A stretch of 64,000 nt of DNA, from assembly GCF_027887165.1 (NCBI RefSeq), contig NC_077228.1:185343643-185407642 (forward strand), read 5' to 3'. The position numbers and the translations under genes are program-made. Position 1 is the stretch's first letter. Every line of letters starts with the position of its first letter. Below are positions 48,237 through 59,300 of the stretch, one piece after another. The notes below the pieces were generated by a model. It was given only the letters and a program-made list of their open reading frames with translations, was not told the DNA's origin and did no database searches. Source of the stretch: Monodelphis domestica (Eukaryota > Chordata > Mammalia > Didelphimorphia > Didelphidae).

Positions 48237-49041
48237 TGTGAATCTTAAAACTGCTCAAACTCTACCTTAAAACATTTGGTTAAGGCTATTCCCATTTAAA
48301 CAATGGAAATACTTGATCAGGAATGTATTGAGAACTTAAGTACTCCACCCATATTTAGGCATACCTTAAGGGGAAGATAAAGTTGTAAAACTCCTTACTG
48401 AACAATGAAAAAGTCCCCAACCCATACTTATAGTGAGGCAAAAGCCCTCATAATCTAGGTCTATTTTTAGATCTAATACAAAAGGGCGCTAAGTGCCTAT
48501 GAAGGTCAAATTAATCACTAAAAGGGCAAGCTTAGCAAAAGAGATGTGAATTACTCAGAAAGTTTTAGTCTACCCAGAGAAGGTGATAACAAGATGTGAA
48601 TTAAGAATGGTCAGTCCTTTGGAAAAACGTCTACTGTGACTGGTAGACATGAAAACTTAGGGGAGGTGACATAGGAGAAAATTCTCTTTAAAAGGAGCTG
48701 CCTGAACTAGTTCAAGAAGAGAGTTCAGATCAGATGAGCTCAGGAGCTGAACTGGAGGGTCTCTCTGAACACTAGACTAGAGTTTTCCCTAGGTCCTAGC
48801 CTTCCTATTATCTCCTCTTACTCTCTCTCCCTTTCCTTAATTCCTTCATTTATATTAATTAAAATCTCCATAAAACCCAGCTGACTTGGTATATTTCATA
48901 TTTGGGAATTTTTCCCATGGTGACCACTTTTGATATTAAATCAAGACATTAAAAATTATCTTTATGCTTTTGGCAATTCAAAGTCGTGAACCCATATTTT
49001 TGCAGTCACAGTTTATGGCAACCACTCTTTTGTCTGTAACA
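48237..49041 (+). mobile_element. Solo LTR 2 (same family, 805 bp) inside a MIR3
   Basis: The LTR begins TGTGAATCTTAAAACTGCTC and ends TCTGTAACA, flanked by the 4-bp repeat CCAG (48233-48236 and 49042-49045). It shares start, the CATAAAACCCAGCTGACTTG block and the CAGTTTATGGC region with the LTR at 40877. The 4-bp target size fits class I (ERV1-like) elements. Confidence 0.85.
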
Positions 49042-49045
49042 CCAG

Positions 49046-49160
49046 GTGAGGTGAGACAAGTCCCAATCCCTCTCTAGGCCTCAGTGTCTTCATCAATAAA
49101 AATTAGGAAGTGGGACTAGATGACCTATATCCAAGATATCTTTCAGCTTTAAAGCCTACG
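49046..49160 (+). repeat. MIR3 relic, right piece
   Basis: GTCCCAATCCCTCTCTAGGC and GTGGGACTAGATGACCTATA. Confidence 0.75.
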
Positions 49161-49265
49161 AAAGTTGAGCAAATAATAGGCTCACCTTAATTCAACACTT
49201 TCTCCTCCAAACTAGCATTTATTGTTTGGAGCAGTCCAAAGCAGCCTGGGAAGAAGGTTGTTTTC

Positions 49266-49284
49266 GGGGGGGGGGGGGGGGGGG
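49266..49284. repeat. Poly-G run (19 bases)
   Basis: Nineteen G in a row; shorter G runs occur at 26817-26828 and 28894-28904. Confidence 0.95.
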
Positions 49285-49497
49285 ATCTGGATTCTAATTT
49301 CTCAAGTAACCTCAATTTAAAAAAAAAGCCTCAGTCTAAATTGGGAACTACCACCCAAATAGATGCTCAGACACCTTACTTTCTGGAAGGATACCTAGCT
49401 TTGGGCCTACAACAGCTATTCCCTGAGGTTAAGCTCACCTCCTTCCAAGAATATCTAGGCAAAACTCTTAAGCTTGGGTGGGAAGGAACAAAAGAGT

Positions 49498-49670
49498 CAC
49501 AGAATCATAGACTTGGACCCAGAAAGGAGCTCAGGCTTCATTAAGTTCAATCTCCTCTCATTTTATAGATGAGGCAACTTAAGTAGAGAAATTATTAAAT
49601 GAGAAGATTGAGAGGTCAGAGAGGCAGGAGATCTGTGAGGTGGACTCATGTTCTCTGAACTTGTAATTAA
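49498..49670 (-). repeat. MIR3 relic
   Basis: CAGAATCATAGACTTGGACC and TTTTATAGATGAGGCAACTT. Confidence 0.65.
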
Positions 49671-49679
49671 AAAACACTT

Positions 49680-49855
49680 TTTTTTAACCCTTCCTTTCTG
49701 TCCTAGTAACAACTCTAAGGCAGAAGGGTTAGGCAAATGCAGTTAAGTGACTTGCCCAGAGTCACACAGCTAAGAAGTATTGGAGGCCACATTTGCACCC
49801 AGGTCCTTTTGTCTCCAAACCTGACTCTATCCCTAGAGCCACCCAGCTGCTGCTG
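49680..49855 (-). mobile_element. WSINE1-like CORE-SINE
   Basis: T-run, then CAACTCTAAGGCAGAAGGGT, core GTGACTTGCCCAGAGTCACA and head GAGCCACCCAGCTGCTG. Confidence 0.85.
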
Positions 49856-50594
49856 TCTTCCTATTGAACCAATTTCCTTTTTACCTGAATCCTGTATTAA
49901 CTGAAAAGTTGTACTAACACCACCCAAAAAGCCAACCACCTTGGAAGGACTGTGTCTTGGGAAAGACTGACAGTAATACAATGACTGGGAATTTTCCCAG
50001 TTGGCTCCATGTGGTAGCTGCGATCATTTGTCTCCCTTGTCTTGTTTAAAGACTTATTCTAATATAAATACTCTAGTAGTTATGATTTATTTTTCAGAAT
50101 GACACCTGTTTCCATCAGAATACCTGAAGGCCAGGGTGAATCAGGCTCTTCACATGAGATTTTGTTCAATAATGTGTGCCTTCTTCATTGGTTTCCCAGT
50201 CTGTTAAATGGGAGGCCTCATTCTGTATTTCCTTAAATCCCCTTCCTAATACGGGGTCCAGTTAGCTGCCTTGGCAATAGAACCACTGGGTGAGTTAAGA
50301 CTGGCTCTTTCTGTAGAAATTCTACTCATTATCATGGAAAGGATGCTGAAAGGCCATTTCATCCATCTCCATCTTTAAGCACCGTCCTACATTCTGCATT
50401 TTTCCTACCCTATCCCATCTCCTAAATTCATTCTAAACATCTGTCAGGTCTTAGGGAAAGAATAGGGATCAGAAAAGGGACAAGACCTATAATATCATCA
50501 ATATAGGGGGTTTCCAAGTGAAGAAATTCTCTCTGCCAACAGAGAATGGCACTTTATTTGAAATTTAGTCTTAGAAAGTTGCCTAGAAGAGGGT
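49856..50594. other. Unassigned sequence downstream of HLF
   Basis: Single-copy-like; no feature recognised. Confidence 0.4.
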
Positions 50595-50790
50595 GGGTAT
50601 GTGCTTAGTGGATTGAGAGCCAAGCCTTGAGAAGGAAGGTCCTGGGTTCAAATATGGTCTTACATACTTCCTAGCTGGGTGAACCTGGGCAAGTCACTTA
50701 ACCCAAGATGCCTAGCCCTTACTGCTCTTCTGCCTTGGAACTGATACACAATATCGATTCCAAGTTGGAAAGTAAGGATTATTATAAAAT
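50595..50790 (+). mobile_element. WSINE1-like CORE-SINE
   Basis: TTAGTGGATTGAGAGCCAAG through CTGCCTTGGAACTGATACAC and an A-rich end. It lies just past the inferred HLF poly(A) site. Confidence 0.85.
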
Positions 50791-51025
50791 AATAACAACA
50801 ATGATAAAAAGGTGTCAGGGAGGAACTAGAACCCATATCTTTCTGGGGCTAAGGCCAGTTTTCCACCTATATTTCACACTGTCTCTCATTTGGTGAAGAA
50901 AATGCTTAGAAAAATCTCAACGTTCTCTTTAAGTAGGCGTTATAATTATTATGAAAGGGCACGAAGTGAGTTTTAATCCCTGGCAGACCAAAGTACAGAT
51001 ACATGGAGAAGACAAATGTTCAAAG

Positions 51026-51031
51026 TTTATT
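51026..51031 (-). other. Candidate distal HLF poly(A) signal AATAAA
   Basis: On the minus strand this reads AATAAA inside GTTTAATAAAC, with a cleavage site expected about 15-25 bases on, near 51005-51012. It lies just before repeat-type sequence (a SINE at 50595-50785) and just after the repeat-poor 3' UTR. A second AATAAA at 51845-51850 could serve a shorter transcript. Confidence 0.55.
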
Positions 51032-52263
51032 AAACATTAAGAATTAACAGACAAAAGTTTGGGTTGAACAACATATATGATGCAATCCTGTATCATGACG
51101 CACAATTTTCAGCAGATCGCCTAGGTGAATGCAAGTTTTTTTTAACAGATACAATCTTGTGGTGTTCCCCAAAATTACAATGGTTGTTCACTGGATAAAG
51201 TTTGGTCTGGTGGTCTCAAATGAAAGGTCCCAGTGTCCTTAAGTATCACAAAAGAAGAAATGTAAAAGAACAAAAGGGCACTCATCTTACCAGTCAAATA
51301 TAAGCCACCAAGCCTACGGCAAGACTTGTTTCTGTTGACTTTCAATTCACTCCCAGTTGCAGAGAGAAGAACTTAGCAGGGACCTCAGGCTTTATGGAAA
51401 TGTAGGAGTGGAAAAGTCATAGTGGGGAGGTGGCAAGATTCAAGGAAGAGAGTGAGGACCACTTGAGAGCTGGCCACTTAGCCTGGACTCAGTCCTGCCA
51501 TCACCCAGTTGAAGTCTTAGATCTCTGATGCTGGGTTCTCCCTGTACGGGGGGCAAAATCCCACCTCTTATGGTATTGCCTAATAAGCAATAATGTTATC
51601 CCTCTCATAAATAATATTTAAAGTACACTACAGCCTTGAAGGAAGAAGTATTTCCTCCACCAATGCAGATTTTAATCCATCCAAACCCTGGAAGACTGAT
51701 GAGATCCACAGTAAAAGTTCTTACTTGAGGGAATTCCTATTATTCTGCACTGTTAGCTCCATTCATAGTTGATCTATCTCTATCTGGTCATGGGCCAAAA
51801 GAAGCCACAGAAATAGAATGAAGAGTATTTACTTGTTGAAGGAATTTATTGTTATCCATCAACATCCCTTAGTGAGAGAGTGGGCTGCTTAACTTGATCT
51901 GGCTGATGATAAACTTTTGAGACTTCTCTGCAAGTCTAGTCAAAAAGAATTGTCAAATGTGGATGCCAGCAAGTTTCTAGTTTATAAACTCCTGTTTCAA
52001 GTTTCAACTCAATTCCTATGGAGGTGATGTGATCTTTGAAATCCACTTTTAATGGCAATTAATCCCTGGAAGGTGTTTATAATGATGGATGAAAGTGACA
52101 ATGTGACTTTTATAATAGAACAATGTTCAATCAACATTATTCTAAGGGTGACTGGACTGAATTTCTCTCTCTTGTTTGTTCCAGATCTCACCAAGTCAAA
52201 GCATGAGATTACTTCCACTTCAATGACCAGAACTATTAACCTTCCTGGTATGACTAGCTCAAG

Positions 52264-52457
52264 TGTGTGGGGGGCAAGCAGGTGAAGGGAAAGGGGGGAG
52301 GGGGAAGGGGGGAGCAAGAAGAGAGAGGAGAGACAGAAGAATGAGAAAGAGAGAGGTAAAGAGAGGAAAGAAAAGGGGGGAGAGAGAGAGAGAGGGAGGG
52401 AAGGAGAGAGAGGGAGGGAAGGGGAGAGGGGGAGGGAAGGGGGGGGAGAGAGAGAGA

Positions 52458-52526
<69 letters not shown>
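52264..52526. repeat. Polypurine tract with (GA)n in the HLF 3' UTR
   Basis: A GGGA/AGAG-rich stretch leads into about 40 GA units (52448-52526). In HLF RNA this would read as a CU-rich pyrimidine tract. Confidence 0.92.
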
Positions 52527-52530
<4 letters not shown>

Positions 52531-53741
52531 ACAGATATAAGGCACCTGTGCAGACTCAGAAGTATTTAACTTGTAAAGACGAGGTAGCTGCTTTAAACCT
52601 CTCCTGGCACACAACAGAAAGAATGTGGTGGGTTATTTTTTTTTCCTTTTCCACAGAAAACATCTGTGATGTTCATTCCTTACAAACAAGCCCATTCCAA
52701 GAAAGATCAATGTTGTTTGCTCAGCTGCCTTTTTATACTTGATGAGCTAGGATGGTCCAAAATGCAATCCACCAACACTTTTCCACTTGCAAGATATAAT
52801 TTCTGTCACTGACTTCACAACTGTTAATTATGGCTATTTAAATGTACCCATATCATTAAGAATATGTCAATTACCAATTCCACTGCAATTAACCACTGCC
52901 TCCAAAAAATCCAAGTTCATAATCATTTGAGTTTGAACTGATATCCTATCTCATTCCAGTCTACCTTTGGGAAGCCAACTTTTCAATGCTAGCTGACATG
53001 GATTTCCACTCTACCCCCTTACCCATCTCCCTCTATGAGTTGTTGTTAGGGGACAGAGTTAATGCCAGTTTATCAGTTTTGCCACATTCACAAAGATGCT
53101 ACTAACAGACTTTACTAAAGGGCTGATAGTGAGGACTGGGTACTCTGGAGTCAGGAAATTAGAAAATCTCATTGAAGAAAAGAAATATTTAATCTAGAAC
53201 AAAATGCTCCATCTTTTTTTTTTAGTAACATTGCAGTCTGTTGACATAATATACTCCAGTGAAACAAGGAACAATCTTTGTTAAAGGAGAAACATCTAGC
53301 GAATTACGGACCAAACACTTAGCACCAATATTCACCCCACATTTCAACACCGTATTTGAGACTTGTGTCTGCAAAAGGGAGCATGGGGCTGTTCCAAAGA
53401 CTTGCAGCAGGAAACCCATCCTAGCAATATGTCATTCTAGAGTGAACATGAAAATTTTGTGGCAGATGCTTTTCCTAAAAAATACTGTTATCGTTCAATA
53501 AATATTTGACTAAAATCCATTTTGTGCTTCTGGGTGATTTTGACTGACTTACTTTTTAAGTCCTAAAAGAAAATACGAAAGTTCCTTATGTATTTATAAG
53601 CATGAAGCATTGTGGCAAGTCTCAGTACTGTCATAAAATTTTCTTTTACAGCAGAAAACATGCTGATGTGTCAGTGATTGGCTTGAAATAGTAAAGATTT
53701 CAAAAACCCCAAAGCATTCCTTCTCTGTACAATAATGGTGA

Positions 53742-53761
53742 ATATATATATATATATATAT
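53742..53761. repeat. (TA)n short run
   Basis: About ten AT units in the HLF 3' UTR. Confidence 0.85.
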
Positions 53762-55257
53762 CTTTGCTATATAATTTTAAAACATGGAATAACTTTTTTT
53801 CCTTTTCTCTTTGCTATATATAATATATGTCTTTCAAAATACATGGTCAGTATTTGTATTTGAAAAATACTGTACAAAAAAAACCTTCCTATAATTACTC
53901 TGTATAAACATTAAACAATTTTTTTTAATAATTTCCCCTTTTGGTCTAGAGTAAACATTCAAATCGATTGGATTAACCACAGTTTATGACAACATCATCC
54001 CCTTCTGAGATACACCAGTGTCTTTACATTCATTTTTTTTTTCAGAAGTCCACTTTATAACAGAACTTACATCCAAAAGCAAACAGCAATAAAGCAATAA
54101 AGGAAATTCCAGAATCATTATTATTTCACGAATAATTTCAAGACAACACCAGGGTAGAGAAGAAAAAGGGGCAGGGCTTTAAAAAACATCTAATTTACTA
54201 ACTTAATTAAAATCATTTTTAGAAACAGCAAGAGTTTTCACAAAAAATATATATGTATATATATTTTACAAAAGTGAAAAAAAATCTGAAAGCAGTGAAC
54301 TATGTTCTGGATATCTGTCATCTTCAACTAGGACAAGGGGAGAAAAATGCCAAATGAAATTTGGGGTGGGGGCAGGGTGCAACACAATTAAACTCCTTTT
54401 GGTGTCAAAAGCTGATGAGAGTGAGACTTGTTATTTGGCTCTGGTATCAATGAATAGCCCATCTTCTCATAGACCCAGCATCTTCCTCTGCCTCTCCTAT
54501 CTGGGGATGTTCTGGGCATGCTCAAAATGCATCACTTTCTTTTTTTTTTCTTTTTTCTTTTTTTAAGACAATGAAACTCTCAGGTAGGGAATGATCCTAC
54601 GTCCACTAGTAAGACTCAGGCAGCATGCTCTAGCATACAACAAGGTTATTGCTTTAGGTACAGACAGTGCAAAAAACACTCTGTGTTTCCCTAGTAATGG
54701 TGCTCTTACATAGCTGGGGCTTGGAGACTTGAAAGGAAACTTAGCAGATAGGATAAGTAAATATGGGGGCCCTAATGAATCTAAACAACACTTGAGATCT
54801 GTAGACAAGTATCACCAGAATTTAAAAAGATGAGGAAAGCAATCTCTAAATTAATATTTCTGCAGTGTAGCACTAAGTTATTCTGTGCACCTTATTAGCA
54901 TGTTAACGTTTGATTAAACATAAACAATAGCTTGTACTCTTAAAAACTGAGATCTACTTTTTTTTTTTTAAACTGGGATCATTCTGTCTAAATCCAAGGA
55001 AAAGGGTCAAAAGAGTAATAAAGGACTTAAGCAGCACTGACTGGGGGGCTGAGAGGGTCAGGATGCAGGAGACAAAGGAGAGAGAGAATAGCCACCATCG
55101 TTCTCAATAGTCCAAGTAAAAATGTGGCACTTTTTAAAAAAAACTAAATGAAAAGTCAGAGGTGAAAGGAGAGGGGGATAAGGAAGGTGCTTCATAAAAA
55201 TGGAAAATGCACCTGTACTTATTCTCCCACCTTGGTGCATACAATGTATGTGCCCGT

Positions 55258-55325
55258 GAGTGCACACAGACACACACACATCACATACATACAAATACAC
55301 ACACGTACACACACGCACACACAAG
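55258..55325. repeat. Imperfect (CA)n in the HLF 3' UTR
   Basis: CACA units with CATACA and CACG interruptions; (UG)n in the mRNA. Confidence 0.9.
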
Positions 55326-55442
55326 TCAGTTTTTGTCGATGCTTCTAGTAAAGTGCTGATGACAGCAAGGTTGGTTTGGATGTGATGTTATCAAACAGGA
55401 AACTGTCCATCTATTCAAATGCCAACCCATAAAAATGCCATC

Positions 55443-55658
55443 CTACAGGGGGCCGTGCCTGGCCTCATACTTGGCAAGTATGTTCTTGCATTTACCCAAC
55501 TCCTTCCGCAAGTCAGCCACCTCCTGACGGAGGGCCGAGTTCTCTTTCTCCAGGAATGATGCCCGTATGGCAATCTGATTCTCCTTCAGCCTCCGGGCGT
55601 CTCGGGAGCGCTTGGCAGCCATGTTGTTCTTTCTACGTCTTGCCCAGTATTTGTCGTC
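55443..55658 (-). CDS. HLF: HLF exon 4: bZIP domain and C-terminus (terminal coding exon)
   Basis: This exon encodes 71 residues plus a TAG stop (55443-55445). The product is the DNA-binding and dimerisation part of hepatic leukemia factor, a nuclear PAR-bZIP factor related to DBP and TEF that binds D-box sites (TTACGTAA-like) in circadian, liver and blood stem cell programmes. The frame opens [12 protein letters not shown], which ends the PAR extension. The basic region follows with [13 protein letters not shown], then a leucine zipper ([20 protein letters not shown] onward) and the family tail EARHGPL. The acceptor AG lies at 55659-55660 after a T-rich stretch, and the exon starts in phase 0, matching the donor of exon 3. 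From memory these residues match human HLF essentially throughout. DBP and TEF differ in the zipper and tail, so the paralogue call is firm. In human TCF3-HLF fusions this is the exon retained. Confidence 0.96.
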   Translation of the reverse strand, partial: DDKYWARRRKNNMAAKRSRDARRLKENQIAIRASFLEKENSALRQEVADLRKELGKCKNILAKYEARHGPL

Positions 55659-56225
55659 CTGCTCATTAGTTGCAGAAAGAAAAGAAACAAGATATTAGAT
55701 TTCAGCAAAACTCCAGGACACTCAGATACCACACTAAGGACAGCCTGGTCATTCTTCTTAGACTCCCTCCTGTGAACCTGCAGGAATTTTTAGGCCCTCA
55801 GGCATTCTCTGGTCCCACCCTTACACTGAGCTCTAAAGAGGAATTTTTGAGCCCCAGACAGTACCACAAACCACACTTGGGAACAAAGGGCCAAAGGGTG
55901 CCCTCTGGTGGAAGGGCAAGTAAGGGCTGGGAGGGAGCATTTAGTCCTGTTGGTGCCCTCAGGCAAAACACCAGTGGTGTCACCCTAGTAATGGCTCTGC
56001 CCTTACCTTCTGAAGGCTTTCTTCCTCTCTAGTGTTTCCCTCCTAGAAGATTATTGTTCCTCCTTCAGACTCATGGAAAGACTGGGCATTCACCCATCAG
56101 GTAAGGGGCACAGTCCAAGCAAGAAAAAGTTCATCACATAGATTTTTTTTTAATATACCAGCCCTGTGATTTCATTGAGGAACTCTCCAGAGAAAAATTT
56201 CCTCTACGAATGCAGCAACCTTTCT

Positions 56226-56492
56226 TTTTATTTTTAATTAATTAAATGTTTTGGGGCTATACATGTGTCATCATGCAAAACATATTTCCATATTATTCAT
56301 TTTTGTAAGCAAATAATCTTATAAAACCAAAACCCCAAATCATATATCCAGATAAACAAGTGATACATCATATGCTTCCATCTGCATTTCTACTCCAGCA
56401 GTTCTTTCTCTGGAGGTGGAGAGCATTCTTTTTCCTAAGTCCCTCAGAATTGTCCTGGATTGCTGATAGTAAGCAAAGTCTATCACATTTAT
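56226..56492 (-). mobile_element. Short L1 insertion in HLF intron 3
   Basis: An antisense L1 3' UTR piece of 267 bp flanked by the 13-bp repeat CAGCAACCTTTCT (56213-56225 and 56493-56505). It lies in the same orientation as HLF. Confidence 0.85.
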
Positions 56493-56569
56493 CAGCAACC
56501 TTTCTAAAAAACTTTTATAATCTCAGAGGCTTTAAGGGGTTAAAAGACTTACCCACGATCACTAGTATG

Positions 56570-56602
56570 TCTCACACACACACATACACACACACAAATA
56601 TA
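56570..56602. repeat. (CA)n in HLF intron 3
   Basis: About 15 units, followed by a segment shared with the 3' UTR (see 56600-56641). Confidence 0.9.
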
Positions 56603-57014
56603 AGTCAGCTTTTATTGATGCTTCTGGTAAAATGCTGATGACATTCTCTATGTATATATGCATGAATGAATATATGTATGCATTATTGGTACGTAGTCCT
56701 AATTCTATATATAATTTCTGTCTCTGTCCAAATCTGTGTGTGTATATTTCTAACTATCTACATTCAGTATAGCATTAAATATCATTGACAAATTACAAAA
56801 GTGAATTATTTTCTCATGGATAATCAGGAATTGACGACATAATCTCTCCACTAGGGAATTTAGAGACATACACTATTATTGCATGTTTCTGTGAGATACA
56901 GGAGGGGCCGGGAATATTTAAGGAATGGGCCAAACCGAGTCCCAAGGAGATGAACTTTCCATATTCTTCACTCAAATTCTTATCCCGAGGTTCCTTTTCC
57001 TGTCCCCAACATTT

Positions 57015-57031
57015 CTCTCTGTCTCTCTCTC

Positions 57032-57072
<41 letters not shown>

Positions 57073-57212
57073 GGGAGAGGGAGGGAGGAAGGGGGAGGAG
57101 AGAGAGACAGAGAGAGAAGGGGGAGACAGACAGACAGAGACAGAGACAGAGACAGAGAGGGAGGAAAGGGAGAGAAATAGAGGAGAAAGAGAGAGAGACA
57201 GAGAGAAAGATT
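57015..57212. repeat. Compound (CT)n(CA)n(GA)n microsatellite in HLF intron 3
   Basis: CTCT units pass into about 17 CA units and then about 150 bases of GGGAGA, GACAGA and GAGA units. Confidence 0.93.
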
Positions 57213-57744
57213 TCGTATGTTCCTGACAGTCCTTTCTTATAGACCTTATTTAACCTGGTTGATACTTAGATCCTCATTGATGGTTGATAGGAAAGCAATC
57301 CTACTTTCCATCAAACAAAAAATAAAAGAAAATCCTCTTAGGAAAAACACCCCCCACCTAGATCTTGCTTTAGAACTCCCCATGTAGGTCCCCCGCTTCT
57401 CAAAATCAGCTTTAGGCAATTCATTTATGAAGCCACCTGAGCCCCATCCCTCTTTATTTTAACAAATTGCAGAAACAAATCTCTTAATCCCAGACTGAAA
57501 GGGGCAAAGCTGATGTCTGCAGTCACGTGCCATCCAGGAAGCCCTGAGGGACCTAATCTTCTTATTCTTCCCCAGAACCCTAAGGGTCATGGTGGATGCA
57601 TGTGATTATGTCTGAGGGGCCGGAATTATCTCCTAGGCCTGCTCCCAGTACTTTGAGATCTGTTTTTCATGGCCAAAGCCTTGGAGGGAAATAGAATTAT
57701 TACTGAGGAGCTGGCATGCTATTAAAAACCACTGCTGTAGTAGC

Positions 57745-57988
57745 TGGCAGCAGACTAGAGGGCTGGCCTGAAGTCAAGAAGACCTTTACCAGCTGGGGAA
57801 CTCTGGGCAAGTGAAATTAGCCTCTGTTTGCCTCCGTTTCCTCAACTATAAAATGGGTACAATAACAGCATCCACCTCACAAGGTTGCTGTGGGTGCCCA
57901 ATGAGAGTATATTTGTAATTAAATCTTAGCACAGTGCCTGGCAAATAGTAGGTGCTTACTAAATGCTTATTCCTTTCATACTGGTCCC
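57745..57988 (+). repeat. MIR relic, well preserved
   Basis: CCGTTTCCTCAACTATAAAA, CTCACAAGGTTGCTGTGGGT and CACAGTGCCTGGCAAATAGT. Confidence 0.85.
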
Positions 57989-58539
57989 TACAGAGACACC
58001 CATTCTATGTGGTCCTGGCTCTCACTCCTGCCCATCATCCCAGGTGTCATCACCATGAAGATGCTCACAAAGAAAGGGGGGTTAAAACTTCCCTGAGGTG
58101 GTCATGCAGTCCAGGCAGAAGATGAAGAAGAGGGCAGGTCAGGCACATTTGCAGCCTCCATCCCAGGCCCACGACAGAGAGGGACAGCTGTCACAAAGTT
58201 CTTTCTTCTCTGCCCACCTCCCTGTCTGAGTTCCTTAATGAATCTGCACATTCTATCCTCCTCCCCCAGCAAATCTCTACGGCTCAGGCGTCCCCCCACC
58301 AGCCCTGCCTTCTCCCAAAATGCTGCAACGTTCCAAAATTACCTTCGTGCCTCCCACCCTCAAGTCGAAGTACTCATTCCCTTCTCTGCCTTAGTCTACT
58401 TTAATCAGCTTGCTTTCTGAACCAAGAGAACTGACAGAATGCTCTTCAGCTTCTTAACTTTCTCAACAGTCTTTCCTCATTAATCCTCTTAGTTTTCTAA
58501 TTGGTAGAAATTCAGCAGCCTTAAATTAAACTATCCTGC

Positions 58540-58672
58540 AGCTGAGTGCCTCTGGATGAATCACTTCCTTTTTCTGGGCCAGTTTCCTTCCATAAAATGG
58601 GGATTTTTCGGATTAGATGGTTTCTAGGGTCTCTTCTAAATTTTGAAACAAAGATTCTGATGCATTCCAACC
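58540..58672 (+). repeat. MIR3 relic
   Basis: GGATGAATCACTTCCTTTTT and CGGATTAGATGGTTTCTAGG. Confidence 0.7.
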
Positions 58673-58737
58673 ATTCCTAGGCTGTCCCATAGAGAAAGGG
58701 GGGGAGGAAGTGGGAGTGGGAATAGAAACATGGCTAG

Positions 58738-58945
58738 AGGCAGCTAGATGGCTCAGTGGACAGAGCAGCAAGCTTGAAAATGAGAGAAGCTGGGCTCAAA
58801 TCTGATCTCAGATACTTTGGCGCTCTGGGCAAGTCACTGATCCATCCCCAAGGGTCTAGCCCTCACCCCTCTGCTGGCTTAGAACTGATGTTCAATATTG
58901 ATTCTAAGGTACAAGGTAGGGTTAGTTCTTTAAAATAAATAAATA
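58738..58945 (+). mobile_element. WSINE1-like CORE-SINE in HLF intron 3
   Basis: AGGCAGCTAGATGGCTCAGT through a TTCAATATTGATTCTAAGGT tail and an AAATAAATAAAT end. Confidence 0.85.
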
Positions 58946-59204
58946 ATAGAAATACGGCTCTATCTGGGGAGGGGAGGCAAAAGAACAAGGCTGAGGCAAC
59001 ACATCAAAGTTTCTCTGCTCCCTTCCATTTCCATACTTCTTTCCCCTGTCATGTCTCTGAGCTTCCTCCTCTCTCAGGGTTAAGTACTTGTCTTACTGCC
59101 CAAAGTTCTCTTAGAGGGCACCCTCTTCCTTCAGGGATCCATCCTCTACAATGCTTGCTACCATCCCCTCCACCCCCACCCGCCATCACAATTCTTGGGA
59201 TTCA

Positions 59205-59300
59205 GTTAGTGAACTGCAGTTTTCTCACCTCCAAAAAGCAGAGCATGTTAGATGGTTATCCTCAAGATTCTTCCCCAGCTCTAACATTCCAGTTATGGGA
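59205..59300 (+). repeat. MIR3 relic
   Basis: TTAGATGGTTATCCTCAAGA and CCCCAGCTCTAACATTCC. Confidence 0.55.

Larger units (their letters stand above)
51010..55442 (-). other. HLF: HLF 3' UTR (about 4.4 kb, inferred extent)
   Basis: The stretch follows the HLF stop codon and reaches an AATAAA near its left end. Human HLF also has a 3' UTR of roughly 4 kb, so the length is plausible. It is nearly free of interspersed repeats between 52.6 and 55.4 kb, unlike the flanking DNA, which suggests constraint. It holds an imperfect (CA)n at 55258-55325, A/T-rich blocks at 53.7-54.3 kb and a polypurine tract (pyrimidine in the mRNA) at 52264-52526. The extent is inferred; transcript data would settle it. 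Confidence 0.7.

Noticed and set aside
52009-52742. Open frames of 160-200 codons on both strands
   Set aside because: They span the (GA)n tract in the HLF 3' UTR and have no domain.
55670-56032. A 120-codon plus frame next to HLF exon 4
   Set aside because: It lies antisense in the intron, has no known domain and does not fit HLF exon structure.
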